Shown: positions 51,501 to 63,715 of the stretch, piece after piece
Position numbering within the stretch: position 1 is the first letter of the stretch
How the letters are laid out: every line of letters begins with the position of its first letter
Origin: Cheilinus undulatus
Taxonomy: Eukaryota; Chordata; Actinopteri; Labriformes; Labridae
DNA: 64,000 bases
Direction: 5' to 3'
NCBI RefSeq assembly: GCF_018320785.1
Contig: NC_054867.1
Coordinates: forward strand, 37,860,855 to 37,924,854
Notes under the pieces: generated by a model
What the model saw: the letters and a program-made list of their open reading frames with translations, nothing else
Database searches by the model: none
What the model was told of the DNA's origin: nothing
Made by a program: the position numbers and the translations under genes

Positions 51501-54500
51501 AAAATTAAATTACTATAAGGGCTGTCAAAATGGCACATCATCCTTGATAAATAAATTGTAAAAAAACAAAAACAAAACTTGTCAAACAATTAACACAGGT
51601 CTATCATTTCTCTTTTTTTACTAGGGCTAGGCATTGTTAAGAACCTCACGATTCAATTCGATTTCGATTCGATTCGATATCTATTCGATATTGATTTAAA
51701 TGCTTCAATGTCGATTCAGTAAGAAGTAGAAATACACAAATAACCTGTTGACAATTTTTAAATAATTACTTTCATGCCCATGTGAACATATTTGGTAAGT
51801 CACCCCACATTTTTGAGCAATAAAACATCTGAAAATAAAAATTTGCACAATAATAACTTATTTGTGCATAAGGAGTACAAAAGTAAAAAACATGACAGTT
51901 CTGTATGAACACTGAAAAAGTAAAGTGCATGTAAACTTAAATAATATTTCTGTCCTCTTGGAAATTGTGATAAACCTCACATAACATGGTTATGGTTGGT
52001 TGTTGTTTGGTTGAGTGAGGCCTCTATCCATACAACGCACAGTGACTCCCCACTGGCCAGGAGATGAATCGATTCAGAGCATTTGCTGAATCGATATTGA
52101 ATTGGGGGAGGAAATATTGCGATGCATCGATTAATCGATATTTTTGCCCACCCCTATTTTGTACCTTCAAGTAAAACTTTTCAATCACACCTAAAAACCT
52201 TGACTACTTTAATCTGTAAAACTCTGACTAATTAAATGTTTAACCTCTTCATTATTATTCTGATATTATTTCTTTTCAACTTTTTTTTCGTTTCTTCTCC
52301 TATATGAAGTTAACTCATAAGGCTGTCAAGAAAAAAAGCTATATTATAATTTAAATAAAGTAATACAACTAAATGACACACAGCAATCTTTTCTATATAG
52401 TGCTGTTTTTTCTTATATTTCATTTTGTTTTAAGAACTCCTGAACTCTCTGAAATAAAGTTAATTTTCCTGTAGCTGGCCTCGACAGGTTTCCACTCACA
52501 TATTCAGCAAACTGCAGCACCATCAGCCAACTGCCATCCGTTTTCCTCCCAGCACCCAGGAAGGGGACAATCCCAGCATGATTCATCAGCGGTAGCTCAT
52601 AAACCTCCTTCTCTGCAGACCATTTATCTTTCCAACCTGCAGGATAAACTTTCACTGCCACCACACATCCCTGATGTCTCCCCTTCCACACAGTTGCAAA
52701 ATGTCCATGACTTACAATCTGGAAAGATAAACACACATGAAAAATAACAGTACACAGCTGACAGGGGATGGATTACAAAGCTGTGTGGTTTCATGCTGTT
52801 TGAAGCCAGTTAACAACATGACTCGCCTGCTGTAGTTTAATATCAGAAATGTCAGTCTCAGAGGTTTTCACTGTTTGGCAGGAACACAGTTTTGTGAAAG
52901 TATAATCATCCAAGGAAGGCGTATTCTCCTCTGAAACAATAAAGTTATTTTTAAAATAAAACATAAAATTTAGGTGATTAAATACACAAAAGTCAATTAA
53001 ATGCCAAACTATTCTATGTGTAAAGCACTTGAAAAACTGCTTGATGTATAACAAAGGATAGAGGTAAAAGGGAGTGTTACAGCTGAGATAAAATCCAAGG
53101 TCAGTAAAGCTGAGAGGATGAAACACTTCTAGGAAAACACAGACATCACGAGAACTGAATCTTTGTTTAAAAAATGTGGAAAACATGCCGGAAGAATGTG
53201 ATTCAGTAATCCTCTGATCAGCAGAGAAAGTGTCTGAACTCTTTTTTTTAAAATACAGCCTGTTTGATCTGAATCCTACTTAGAGATTTCCACATGAGGA
53301 GTAATAATGTATAGCTTTGTTAATCTGAGGAATAAATGTATGCCATTTCACATACAAGCTTCTTGTACATGTACGAGAAGATTTAGACATAACACTTTAG
53401 TTATTCAGCTCAGTTTACATTCAGTAATTTTGCTTTCCACAAAAATGGACACTCAGATTAACCTTTTTTAATCAATTTGGCAGCGTTCTCTTCATTTTTA
53501 TAAAAGGTCCTTACTTTTCTCTTTGAAGAAGCCTCGTTTGGCGAAAACAACCATGAAGCACAGGGCCATCGTTACTGCCAGAATTACAACGATTTTCATT
53601 GTTCCATCTAGAAACAAAAATAAAACATGTTGGTCTACTCCTCCTCCCCTTTCCAGCCAAAAGTATGCTCACGTCTCAAATATTTATGTAATAAATGTAT
53701 ATATCACTGATGTTTATCACATAAAGGTTTGTTATTAATCCTCAATGATTGATTCATCATCTTGTTAACATACCTGAAGAATAAGACAGGGTAGGATGAG
53801 TCTCATCAGACTCTGGGATCCATGTGATGTTGCTGTTGCAGAGGTCAGTGTTGCACACACACTTTATGAGGCGCCCACCGAAGCGGGTTTGAGCCTTGCA
53901 GACTTCATCCGGGCATGATTTTTCAGCTACATCACAAGCTGCAAATAAAAGATCAATACCACAACAGAAAACTGAAAAAAGGACCAAGAAACAAAGAATA
54001 AATTGAAAACCCTTGAGAGCTTGCAGTGAAAAATTGCTACGACTTTTTTAATCTACAACAACAGAATGCAGTGAACACTGACAAGTACAGAGGCACTCAT
54101 CCAGATATCTGATTTTCTCACCAAGAAGGTCCACCGTTGGCTGGCCATCGATGATCAGAAAATAGCCAACACAGCACTGAGTGCTTTCACACAGCTGAAC
54201 TGAACCGCTCACATTACCTGCTGCTGTGTAATTGCTGTTCTGGGGAGACACTTGGAAAGCACATTGTCTCTTTTGAAGAAAAGATTGACTGGAGATGCAG
54301 AAAAAGATGCTCTCTGGATGGAGGAGCAAAGAAACAACAGCTTGTGTTAATTTTGTGTACTTAGTGCCTATTAACTTTGCTTTAATTTTTGGTCAGTCTT
54401 AAACTCTTTAGAGGATGCTTATCATCTATTGAACTCAGTAGTTGTTTTTTAAGACAACAATATTAAAACAATGACCAAAAAAGTTCAGTCAATAGCTATA

Positions 54501-54673
54501 GTTTCCAATTCTAAATTTTGCGAGACAATGAAAACTTACTCAAAACAACAACAACAACAACAAAAAAAATACTAGGATTTTATTTATGTGCTTAAAAAAT
54601 AAAAACAGAAATTTTCATAACAAATGCACTCACCCAGAGCTGAGATTAGCAGCCACCGTTGCATGATCATCAT
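48526..54673 (-). CDS. amhr2: Anti-Mullerian hormone receptor type 2, about 499 aa
   Basis: Exons on minus: 54673-54634, 54313-54122, 53938-53774, 53607-53515, 52930-52827, 52718-52500, 50219-50105, 49693-49536, 49398-49248, 48878-48742, 48651-48526; phases agree throughout. It has a signal peptide ([13 protein letters not shown]) and a Cys-rich ectodomain with QLCESTQCC and [11 protein letters not shown], the type II TGF-beta receptor finger end. Three N-glycosylation sites are visible (NYT, NVS, NIT). A membrane helix lies at about 137-155, followed by a Ser/Thr kinase with loop [13 protein letters not shown] (K221), HRDLSSFN (D320, N325), DFG (338-340) and SPE (372-374). All key residues are present, so it should be active. 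AMHR2 binds AMH and signals through type I receptors and Smad1/5/8 in gonads. The C-tail is short compared with mammals. The donor at 52827 is GC, not GT. Confidence 0.94.
51260..51397. repeat. hAT-like element end (GATTATAA...CGTGCATCCCTA)
   Basis: TAATCACGATCTCAATTACA and TATAATCGTGCATCCCTA form the usual end of a teleost TAGGGATGCACGATTA element. The matching left end was not found. Confidence 0.4.
51622..52156. mobile_element. hAT-like MITE with 8-bp duplication in amhr2 intron
   Basis: Starts TAGGGCTAGGCATTG and ends TTTTTGCCCACCCCTA. The flanks TTTTTTAC (51614-51621) and TTTTGTAC (52157-52164) match at 7 of 8. The interior has GATTCGATTCGAT and ATCGATTAATCGATA motifs and no transposase. 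Confidence 0.82.
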
Positions 54674-56831
54674 GATCACTCTGAGCCAAAACGGGGCATG
54701 CAGAGAATTTATCAGTCCTGGGAACGTGAGAGGAGTTTCCCACGTTTCCCGGCATCACTCCCACTGCCACACACCTGCATGTCCAACATATACTGTCTCC
54801 TGCCATATAGTGGGCTGTGGAAATGAAAAAATGTATCCAGATAATAATCTTCCATTGTCCAGGAATATTATCAGCATCCATGTTTGTGGCTGCTGCAGCT
54901 GGCTCTGTTCTTTAGGACCACAGGTAAACTGATGGACAACCAGAGGTTTTAGACGGCTCACCTGAGTCAGTGAAGGAGAAAATATAAATCAACATTCAGG
55001 TGGTTCAACAATGCCAGGAAAAGAATGCGGTAGGTTAAATCTTGCAGAAAGAGTAATATCAAATATCATGGTTGCTTAGAATTTCTGGATGAAATCATCA
55101 TCATTTTTTAAACCAAGACTTGATACACAATGCATTTTGTATTGCAGTAATGGTTTATTTGGGGATTTTCTGGCACAGAGGCATTTTCCATTACTCTGAA
55201 TATCTACAGTTTTATCATTTGGCTAAGGTTGGCAATTGCCTGAGGCCTCATGCTTCAAAAGGCCTCAATGAATACAACAAGAGCATGTACTGAATGTGTG
55301 GTATCCATATATTTCACCAATTCAGGTGAATATTTTGAAGGTAAACAACAGGCAAACAGTGAAAATCCCATCAAAAAAAGTTTGATGGAACAAAAAATTC
55401 CTTGGGAAGAAACCCCGGTCCCCTACTGAGTTCAGGCTCCTCAAAAGCAAATATAAGCAAGGTAGATCTATACAGAAATATCAAATCCACAAAATAGTGG
55501 ATGGCCACATGGTGAAATTGCATTAAATTAATTAAAAAATGTTGAGTGCATTTATCAGTTATTCTTTAAGTCATTTCTGTAAGCCAGTGGTTTTCAACCT
55601 TTTTTCCCCAAGGCACACCCAAATATATGCCAAAACCTCGAGGCACACCATATCCATATCCCCAAAAAATGCCTTTTTAAAACATGCTACAGAAACTTAA
55701 GTTGCTGTACAGTTATTATAGTAATGTATGGTTGTACAAAGTCTCAAGGCACACAAGTGTGCCTCGCCACACCATTTGAGAACAGCTACCATGAGCTACA
55801 TCTTCAGACATGCTGGATGATTAAGAAAAAGAGAGTTTGGGATATTCTGACTCACATTTAGGTATAATTGGTGATTCAGTGGTTTTAATAACTGTAAAGA
55901 AATACTTCAAAATATTTGTCTTTTCAAGTTAGGAGTGCTTTGGGAGAATGGTAAAGAGCCTCACCGTGGCTTTTCCCTTGGGGCCTTCATTTTTTTAAAC
56001 TCCCCCTGAAGCAGGGGTGGAAAACGTACAGAACTACTGTACTATAATAAAAGTAGAGCTATTAAGGTTAAGATTAAAAATTAAAAGCAGAAGTACTGGT
56101 CTATAAATCTACTCAAGTTACTTCAAATACTGAATAATGAGTGGATACTGAGGAGCTGTATGCTAAAATACACAATACACAATAATGCTAAACCACCCAC
56201 TGTATATTTGGTTACTTTAACTTAGTAACTTTATGTTTGGTTACTAAGCATTATAGCAAGTTTAGCTAGTAGCACTGACATTATAGCAGTTAACTGATAG
56301 CATCGATTAGCAGAGAAGATTCCCTTTGTTTGCACTACAGAAGGCCCTCTGCTTCGATACCATGTCATCAAAAATGACTAACTCACCTTGGTGGAGGCTT
56401 AACTCGTTGTTTTATGCGTTTTATTTGACGACTGCCCAGTGTTTGTCGTGGAAATGTCGCCAACACTACCACACATTTGGCTTCTGGCTCTTTCTTTAAG
56501 TGTTTTGAAGAGCATCATGCCAAGGTGTTAAGTTCACCCCTCAAGGGCGGAGTTTTAAAAAAGTAAAATGATGTGTACTCGGGCTGCCCTAAACTACAAA
56601 ACACGCACACCTAACGTTCGACATGATTTAATGGACGGTTGGCAGTGCGCAAGCGGAACAAGCTAGCTAAACCTCGAACTTAGCAGTTTGGGTACCTGTG
56701 GGCTTCACTTCCATCAGAAATTAAAAAGAAAAGTCAACATTTCTATCTTATTTTTCGGGCTAAAACAAATTTTAAACCAATTAGGCATTTTTTATTTTTT
56801 ATAAATATTTCGACAGGAAAGGATTTTAGGT
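54674..56831. other. Divergent region between amhr2 and the cdca7-type gene
   Basis: Holds the upstream region of both genes. It contains a MITE relative at 55584-55795 and a hAT-like fragment from about 56012. A less AT-rich patch with CGs near 56440-56700 is the likely promoter of the plus-strand gene, and CGACAG at 56810-56815 could be an acceptor just before its ATG. Confidence 0.5.
55584..55795. repeat. MITE relative of 13394-13557
   Basis: Starts CAGTGGTTTTCAACCTTTTT and carries AAGGCACACC blocks, GTAATGTATGGTTGTACA and CACCATTTGAGAACAGCTA. The order matches the map3k12-intron copy, but it is longer and has no clear duplication at its ends. Confidence 0.6.
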
Positions 56832-59800
56832 ATGATCTCTGTCAAAAAAGAGTTAGCAGTGGCTAGTGTTTTCTCTGAGGAGTCTGAAAATGAGCGAACA
56901 TTTTATGGATTTTCCGATAGTGAACTCGATAAGGTAAGCAATTTTACATAAATGTAGGTACTCGTGATGCAACACTAAAAGTAAAAATATACATATACTG
57001 AACTCTTTAATTTATTTGTGGTAAACGCTTTGTTTTGCTTTATGATGAATTTTAGCCTACAAAGACTTGGTACACAGCAGGTGGTGCAGGCATCAAACAG
57101 ACTCTATTGAGCTTGTGACTTTGATAATTAAATAAATTAGTTTCTTTAAAAAATGTGAAATTAATGTATCACCAGCTCAATTCAAAAACTATTTTTTTTG
57201 TCCAGGAGATTACAATGGAAGATGATGAAGCCCAGCCTGAGCTCATCCTGAAAAAGAGGGCCAAACCATCTTCAGGGACCCAACCCTTTAGGCTGAGGGT
57301 GGCTCTCCGCTCTTCACAGTCTGCTTATGATGATGATGATGGTAATGAGGAGGTTGTGGATGAAAAGAGGACCTTAAAGAGAGGGCTGAAGAAGGCAAGA
57401 AGCACAAGCCGTGCTAAGAGAACAAGACCTGATCAATTTGAAGCAGACAATGAGGATGCAGAAGTGGCTCAGCCGTCCCCTGCTGAGGGGCAAGGATCTG
57501 ATTCAGCAGAGGATACTGCTGATTCTTTCCTGGCCAAGAGACAGCAGAACATCATGGCCAACAAAGCAATGGTGACTACAAACACCACATCCTGTGCATT
57601 ATAGTTCAAACAATATGGAACCAAGCCATTACATTGTGTGTTCTCCACCTTGTCCTCAAATGAAAAAAAAAAATCCAACCACACTCAAAAACTTACTGTT
57701 GCATACAGAAAATGATCACAAATATGGATATACCACAATGAAAAAAAGGCTTGTTTCTTGACTGTAAAGTTAGTGACTTGTGACTCCACTTGCACTTAAA
57801 CCTCTTGGAGTTGAAGTTCTTGGTCCTTTTTGCAAACCCAGTATTTTTATTGACTTTTTTGTTTTACTTCCAATCAATCTGGCATTTCCCAATTTTGTTA
57901 AGTGAGACAGAGGTAAAGGTATATTTGGTAGTGCTGATGAGCTGAAATATCTGATATGGCAATATGTGAAACACAGCTCAGACATGACAATGTTACAGCT
58001 GTCACAAGATAACATCACTGTGTGTCTGATTATTTTGCTTTCAAAGGCTTATTTATTTGTGTAAGAAAAAGGTCTACATGCACATCCAAACCTAGGTGGG
58101 CAGGTGCTGAGCCGAAAAGGAGACTAACTGAGAACAGAAAGATGCCTCACACACTGCAGGGCTCCAAAAATGTATTTATTTATTGCACCAACGTGACGTT
58201 TCGAGCAGAGTAGCTCTTCATCAGACATCATTTATTTGTGTACACAGTGTCATCAATTAGCTTATGCCACATGTCAAAATTGTAAAGGCAGAAATCTGCT
58301 GCTAAAAATGTGTGATATTATTATGCTGAATGCTTTGTAGTATCACATTCTGGCACATTTTCACTACCAGCATGACTTAAGATGTTTGTAACCTGCTGTT
58401 TCCATAATCTGTTTGTTCTCCCTGTTTTTCTCACAGTTGGCTCAGCTGATGGCAGACCTGCAGAAGATGCCAGGAGGAGCAGGGTTTCTGAAAAAGCAAG
58501 AGACCAAACAGAAAACAAAAGGGAAAACCTCTGTGAGTTGAAGACATTAAAAATCACTCACACACCAGTCATTAATTTTCCAGAGGGATTAGTAAATATG
58601 AAGGAGTATTTTCTGTGTGTTTCCTTCAGAATTCAAACAGGCTCTAAAAGATTTCTAAATCATCATTTCTAAATGGACCAATGTTCTGGGGTTACTTTTA
58701 TCAAACTGATTCTGTAGCGTCCACCACGCTCTGGGGGAGAGTCCAGGAGGAACCCAGAGCGGGCTTCTCGCAGATTGACCCGCTCTATGGGGGGAGTTGA
58801 AGAGCCTTTATCCCCAAAGAAGGAAGAGTTGGAGCTCAGCCTGGAGGAGGAGCTGCTGGAGGTCAGCTTTGTCACTTATCAAAAATCTGCTGGAAATGTT
58901 TACAAAATAAGACTGAGAACCACTACAACCTCTGTAACTTCACAGCTGGGAAAAAGTGCATTAATATTCCTCCAGTAGGATAGATGTTTTTTGCTATGCT
59001 ACAATAAGACTCTTTTTATAGGATGATCGTCCTGTAGATATGTTTACTTAATGTACGTTAGAGTTCATAAAGTTATATTAAAATCAAAGATGGGCCAATC
59101 TGTTAACCTGTTGATCGTCATTATCAGCTTTGAAGTTTTTTTCGTCAATTTTAACATGGACGCGAACTTTAAAAACGAATATAGGAACCTGGCACCTTTA
59201 TTGTAAAATGCTGCTTGACCCTCATGAAGTTGCATGTTTTCTGAGCTCAGCTCAATTGAAGACTGGCAATTTATCATAAATGTTTCCTTTACTAGAGAAA
59301 AATCCATTGATCTTAATTGTTTTAATGTTTTTGGATTAAATCTTTTTTCTGGATTTATATTGTGGGGACTTTTTCTAGAGCAGTAGGATCATGTTTGAAT
59401 ATTATGATAAGAAAAGTACAGTTGGAATTAAAAGCATTGCAGCTTTGTAGCACTGCATGGCATGCGTAATACTGAAACACAGCAGTTGTGTAGATACAAA
59501 TGAGAAAACACAGGGACAGCCAGGGGGCGGCCTGTCAGACTTTCAACAGGTTTTATTAACTGATAAACTGTTTTCAACACTGATGTCTTTGTCAACTAAT
59601 TAACAGTTTAGAAAGTTAAATTTTTGATAAATTGTGCCTGTCTGGATTGTGTGTCAGCGTGAAGCTACTGTCTGGTTGCTTTATTGTTCCAGAGCAACAG
59701 TATGCAGGCATTCACAAGATCTGAGTGTAGTGAGTGGCAAGACTCCAAACTTAGTCTTTACTTGATTTTACTCTCTAGCATTGTGTTTTAACCAATTTCT

Positions 59801-61990
59801 GTTCATTTAATTAAACTATCTACTGTATAACGGTGAGGAATGGACGATTAATTAGGTTTTTGTAGCATGTTCAGCTTAGGAAATCTGCCTTGTCAGCTTC
59901 TGTGAGAAAGGTTAAGCTTAAGGAATCATTATTTCTGTCTTTGCTGCCCAGGTACGCCGAGCCCCACAGCGCAGAGGTGCCCCACGTCCTAAGCAATGCA
60001 AACCTCATATAATTCGCTCTGTGGAGGACATCACAGAGGATGAGCTGCAGCTGGTCGCAGAGAACATGACAGATAAAGTCTACAATACAGTCACTGTGAG
60101 TTAACATCCTGACTCAACATGCTGTTTTTTTAAAATACAAATGTAAATGTAATCAAGACGATGTACTGAGGATGTGCATTTCATTTAAGTTTGTCACTGT
60201 TGCAGCTTTGAGAAAAAGTAGTGGTATTTGAGGAGACTCACCAAGTAGCTTCCCGGTGACATTTTCTCCTTTAGGTTTAATATTTGAGTGTTGATTGATT
60301 GCGTGACTTGCTTTGTGCCATCATAAAAATGTCAGAGTACCTTTCTACTGTATTTTTAGGGCTCCACATGTCACCAGTGCCGTCAGAAAACCATTGACAC
60401 AAAGACTTGCTGCCGCAGTGAGGACTGTCGGGGGATTCAGGGTCAGTTTTGCGGGCCGTGTCTGAGGAACAGATATGGGGAGGATGTCAAGAAGGCACTG
60501 CTTGATCCGGTCAGACTTCTAGACCACCTACACATGCTTTACTTGTACACAACGTTGTGCAAAGATTATTTGGCACCTATCTTGTCATTAGGGGTTCAGG
60601 CTGGACTGTTGGGCAGGCTTTTAAGAAGTACCATTTGGATCCAAAAAAGAAGGGCAATATTTAATGTAGATTTTTTTGAAAAAGCTAGAATTGTCCCATA
60701 TACAGGTTTTTTTAAATAAAAGATGATCATATTAAAATAAAGCCTTAAATGCAAATGCACTTGATGTGTTCATGCACACTGAAATTGGACTTGAAAGGGT
60801 AGACATTATTGGACATAATACTGCTCTCACTGGAAACATTTCTGTACACTCAATGACTTATTTATTTTAAGCATTATTATGCTATAATTTTGTATGATAA
60901 TGTGGTTTGGACCTCAGAAAGAATAGCTGATGCTAATGCACGTGCTAATGAGGATCCTCAGACGAAAATAAACAGCAGAAGCACAGTAAATCTACATGTA
61001 AAATTTGGGATTATTGGAGGAAGTCTTAAAGTTTTCACTTAACATTGAGTTTTTAGAAACTTGTTTACCTAAAGCAAAAACTTTTGGAGTTGAAGACAAT
61101 ACTGCTGCAACCAGTAAACAAGTCTTCCTTACACAGTTGGATGATACAGGTCACACAAAAGTGTTGCAACTATAGCCAAAAAAGTGCCTAAAACCCTTTA
61201 TTTGGATAGGTATGGTGCATTGTCTGTCACATTAGATATGTCTGAACAAATTGAAACAATTAACAGCACTGAAAAACATACCGTCTCTAGAACAACACTT
61301 TAATTATTGCTCTTTTTAATGACCTTGAAGTCATTAACCTTGCAGGGATAAATCTCACATTAATAGTACTTTTACTTTCAAGTTAGATCCTGCCTGCACA
61401 TTCCCTTTAACCACTATTATCGCAATAGGAGTGGAGGTGCCCTCCCTGTCGAGGCATTTGCAACTGCAGTTTCTGCCGCCAGCGTGATGGTCGCTGCCCA
61501 ACCGGCATCCTGTTTCCCCTCGCTCAGTTCCATGGCTTCTCTGATGTCCACTCCTACCTCACCAGGTGAGGAAATCCACAATATTTAATAATTTCAGGGG
61601 TTAAATGTGCATTGTTTTAGCATTTTGTACAATGAAACTGTATTGGCATCCACATTCACAAGTTGCCCAATGTGGCCCTTGTAGAGTTTGGGATTATATT
61701 TAAATATGGGGCAAACATAGCTGAGTGGTTAGGCCACACCCCATGTATGGAGGCTCTAGTCCTGCTAGAGAGTGACCCAGTTCAAATCTGTGGCTCCTTT
61801 CCCATCTCTTCATTCCCCATTCTCTCCTGATTTCCTGATCTATCAAATACAGACAAAAGACCCAAAAAAGAACCTTTAAAAAAATAACATTGCTAATCCA
61901 TAAAAGTATCATCAAGAACTTTCAACCATGTTTTTTCTCTCTTGCAGCCTGCGCAATAAACTGAAGGGTGAGGATGATGTAGAGATGTGA
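56832..61990 (+). CDS. CDCA7-family zinc-finger protein, about 393 aa
   Basis: Exons: 56832-56933, 57206-57571, 58437-58532, 58718-58861, 59952-60095, 60360-60509, 61429-61565, 61948-61990; all GT-AG with matching phases. The start ATG precedes a short acidic N-terminus with the family motif [11 protein letters not shown]. Then come a basic/acidic linker, the helix [20 protein letters not shown] (family: FLAKREQNIKENKAMLAKLM), an Arg-rich part ([14 protein letters not shown]), [13 protein letters not shown], and the C-terminal 4CXXC_R1 zinc finger (about 285-375: [31 protein letters not shown]). Residues equal to the human ICF3 sites R274, G294 and R304 are kept (R292, G312, R322). CDCA7 recruits and activates the HELLS remodeller for DNA methylation upkeep. 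Orthology within CDCA7/CDCA7L/other paralogues is unresolved, so no symbol is given. Confidence 0.93.
57572..58436 (+). other. cdca7-type gene intron 2
   Basis: AT-rich, with a patch near 58140-58225 (TTTATTGCACCAACGTGACG, TTTCGAGCAGAG, CTCTTCATCAGAC) that resembles a dispersed teleost repeat with an ACGTTTCG...CTTCATCAG core. Family unknown to me. Confidence 0.5.
58862..59951 (+). other. cdca7-type gene intron 4
   Basis: AT-rich intron; nothing recognised. Confidence 0.6.
60510..61428 (+). other. cdca7-type gene intron 6
   Basis: An intron splitting the zinc finger between LLDP and EWRCPPC. AT-rich; nothing recognised. Confidence 0.6.
61708..61885 (+). repeat. tRNA-derived SINE copy in last cdca7-type intron
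   Basis: GGGGCAAACATAGCTGAGTG and GTTAGGCCACACCCCATG resemble a tRNA head, and AGTTCAAATCT is a B box. The body CTTTCCCATCTCTTCATTCC and GATTTCCTGATC ends in ACAAAAGACCCAAAAAAG. It is the best preserved of the SINE copies in this window. Confidence 0.72.
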
Positions 61991-63715
61991 TGTGAGCACT
62001 AGGGGGAGCCGTTTCTCTAAACATATTTTTAAATCCTGTTTGCACATGTTCCATTTTAACCAAATAAAGAGATTTTTTTATCAGCTCATTGTTGTGTGTT
62101 TTTAAATTATGCAAAAAGTTTCAAAATAAATGAGACAAAGTATAGTCATAATTTTAATCCAGCTGTTGGCATTTGCAGAAATTGTATACACACAATATAA
62201 AATCCCTTATTTAAAACGGGGCAGAACGTAAGAGCACTTGTTGTCCGATGACGTAAGTATATAGATTTTAAACACGTTTTTCTGACATAATAAAAGGTAC
62301 AATTTTCTTCTCAAATAAAGCTGAATTCTGACACAAAGAAACAAATCCTAACAGAGGTGAGGAGCATCTTCTGGGGAAAAAAACTTCCAACCCTTGAAAC
62401 AGTTTGTAACTTGTATAGCTGGACAACAAAAGAAAAGCGTGTCTGAGGCTTGCCTCAAGCTGGATCTTTTCCAGTTAGAACTTGAACATATGCACGACAA
62501 GAGTAAAAATATTAGAAAGTTCATGGACCAAAGAAAGATCTCATCAGTTTACTTAGAAAATGAGTATGAACCTTTGGTTTGGAGCTTACATATTCATGCT
62601 GTCTGGACATTACGAAATACTTCTGACCAGATGTGACTAAACAAAAAACTTTCCACCAACAGAAAAGAGAAACTGAAGGGGCTCAAGGCGGAGTATCAAA
62701 TGACACATATACCACAGAAATTAAATCGATGGGAAAATCTGGACTGTATAGAAATTTCTATGACAGAAAGGCTGGTCAGTTTACACACGTAATCTAAATA
62801 TATATAAAAGTAATAATATAAGATTAAGATTGATTGTGCATGAGAAGTTCATACAACTGAAAGGCAATCTTGTCAAATGATCCTGTCTAAACTAGCCTTT
62901 ACATTACCAAAATATATATCTATTTACATTAAAAAAAGTTTTGCTATGATAAATTTATCAAAGCATGATGGCTTGAATGTGTGTACCTAAATAAGAGGTT
63001 AAAGAGTTATTCTCAGGATTTCAGTGGCCTGACACTTAATTCCTCACACTGATCAGTTAGTGCTCGTGGCTTTCACCTGGTTATGACATCAAATATTCTA
63101 GCCCTCCACCCTGATCTGGTTTACAAATTCATACAATACCAGAATTGTTAGGTTGTACAACTGTATGGTTACCTTAAGAAAAAGAATGCAGCCACAAACG
63201 TATAACAACTAAATACTTTTTTTTTTTTGCTAAGGATCAGTATAATATTCTGGGCCACTTTTGTGCAGGAGACACCTGAGAGGGAGAGAGAGACAACAAG
63301 CGAGGCTCAAATAAGGGCTCTGACTTAGTGTCGTGTCTCTACTGAATAAGTTGGGAAAGAGAATATTACTAGCCGAGTATATGCAGGTCTGTGTGTTTTT
63401 ATTGCATCTACGACCTAAGATTGGGTCTTCATGTGAGACAAATGCTAGTGTAGTGCCATTTCCAGTCAGGGGAAACTACATTTCATGGCGTTTTTTTCTC
63501 TAATCTTACATTTGATTTCAGCTCTGACCCTTTAATGCCACAGAGGTCTTGAACTCGTTTGAAATGCATATTCCTGCCTCAAATCCCAAATTGGATAGTG
63601 TCTTTTATCTTGTGGCCATCCGTCCTGTCTGAAGTGTTTGAGAGGTTTTTGCCCTTTTTAAGCTCAAATGTCCAAATGCGGACCACCGAGGATGTCTTCC
63701 CGCTCCTCTGTGTCC
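61991..63715. other. Convergent 3'UTRs of the cdca7-type gene and sp1
   Basis: AATAAAGAG near 62061 is a good plus-strand poly(A) signal 70 nt after the cdca7-type stop. The rest is probably sp1 3'UTR read on minus; a minus-strand AATAAA candidate lies near 63398, and the real end could be further left. No ORF of interest. Confidence 0.55.

Larger units (their letters stand above)
50220..52499 (-). other. amhr2 kinase-domain intron with MITEs
   Basis: The intron between the FAEY exon and the GSLHSFLC exon. It contains a TAGGGCTAGGC...GCCCACCCCTA element (51622-52156) and the right end of a second element finishing TAATCGTGCATCCCTAG at about 51397. The rest is AT-rich. Confidence 0.7.

Noticed and set aside
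54630-54961. Frames upstream of the amhr2 start as an extended N-terminus
   Set aside because: They are not in the frame of the signal peptide, and the ATG at 54673 gives a normal leader joined in phase to exon 2.
57572-57604. Read-through end of the second cdca7-type exon ([10 protein letters not shown])
   Set aside because: The donor ATG|GTGACT and the next exon ([12 protein letters not shown]) restore the conserved family helix.
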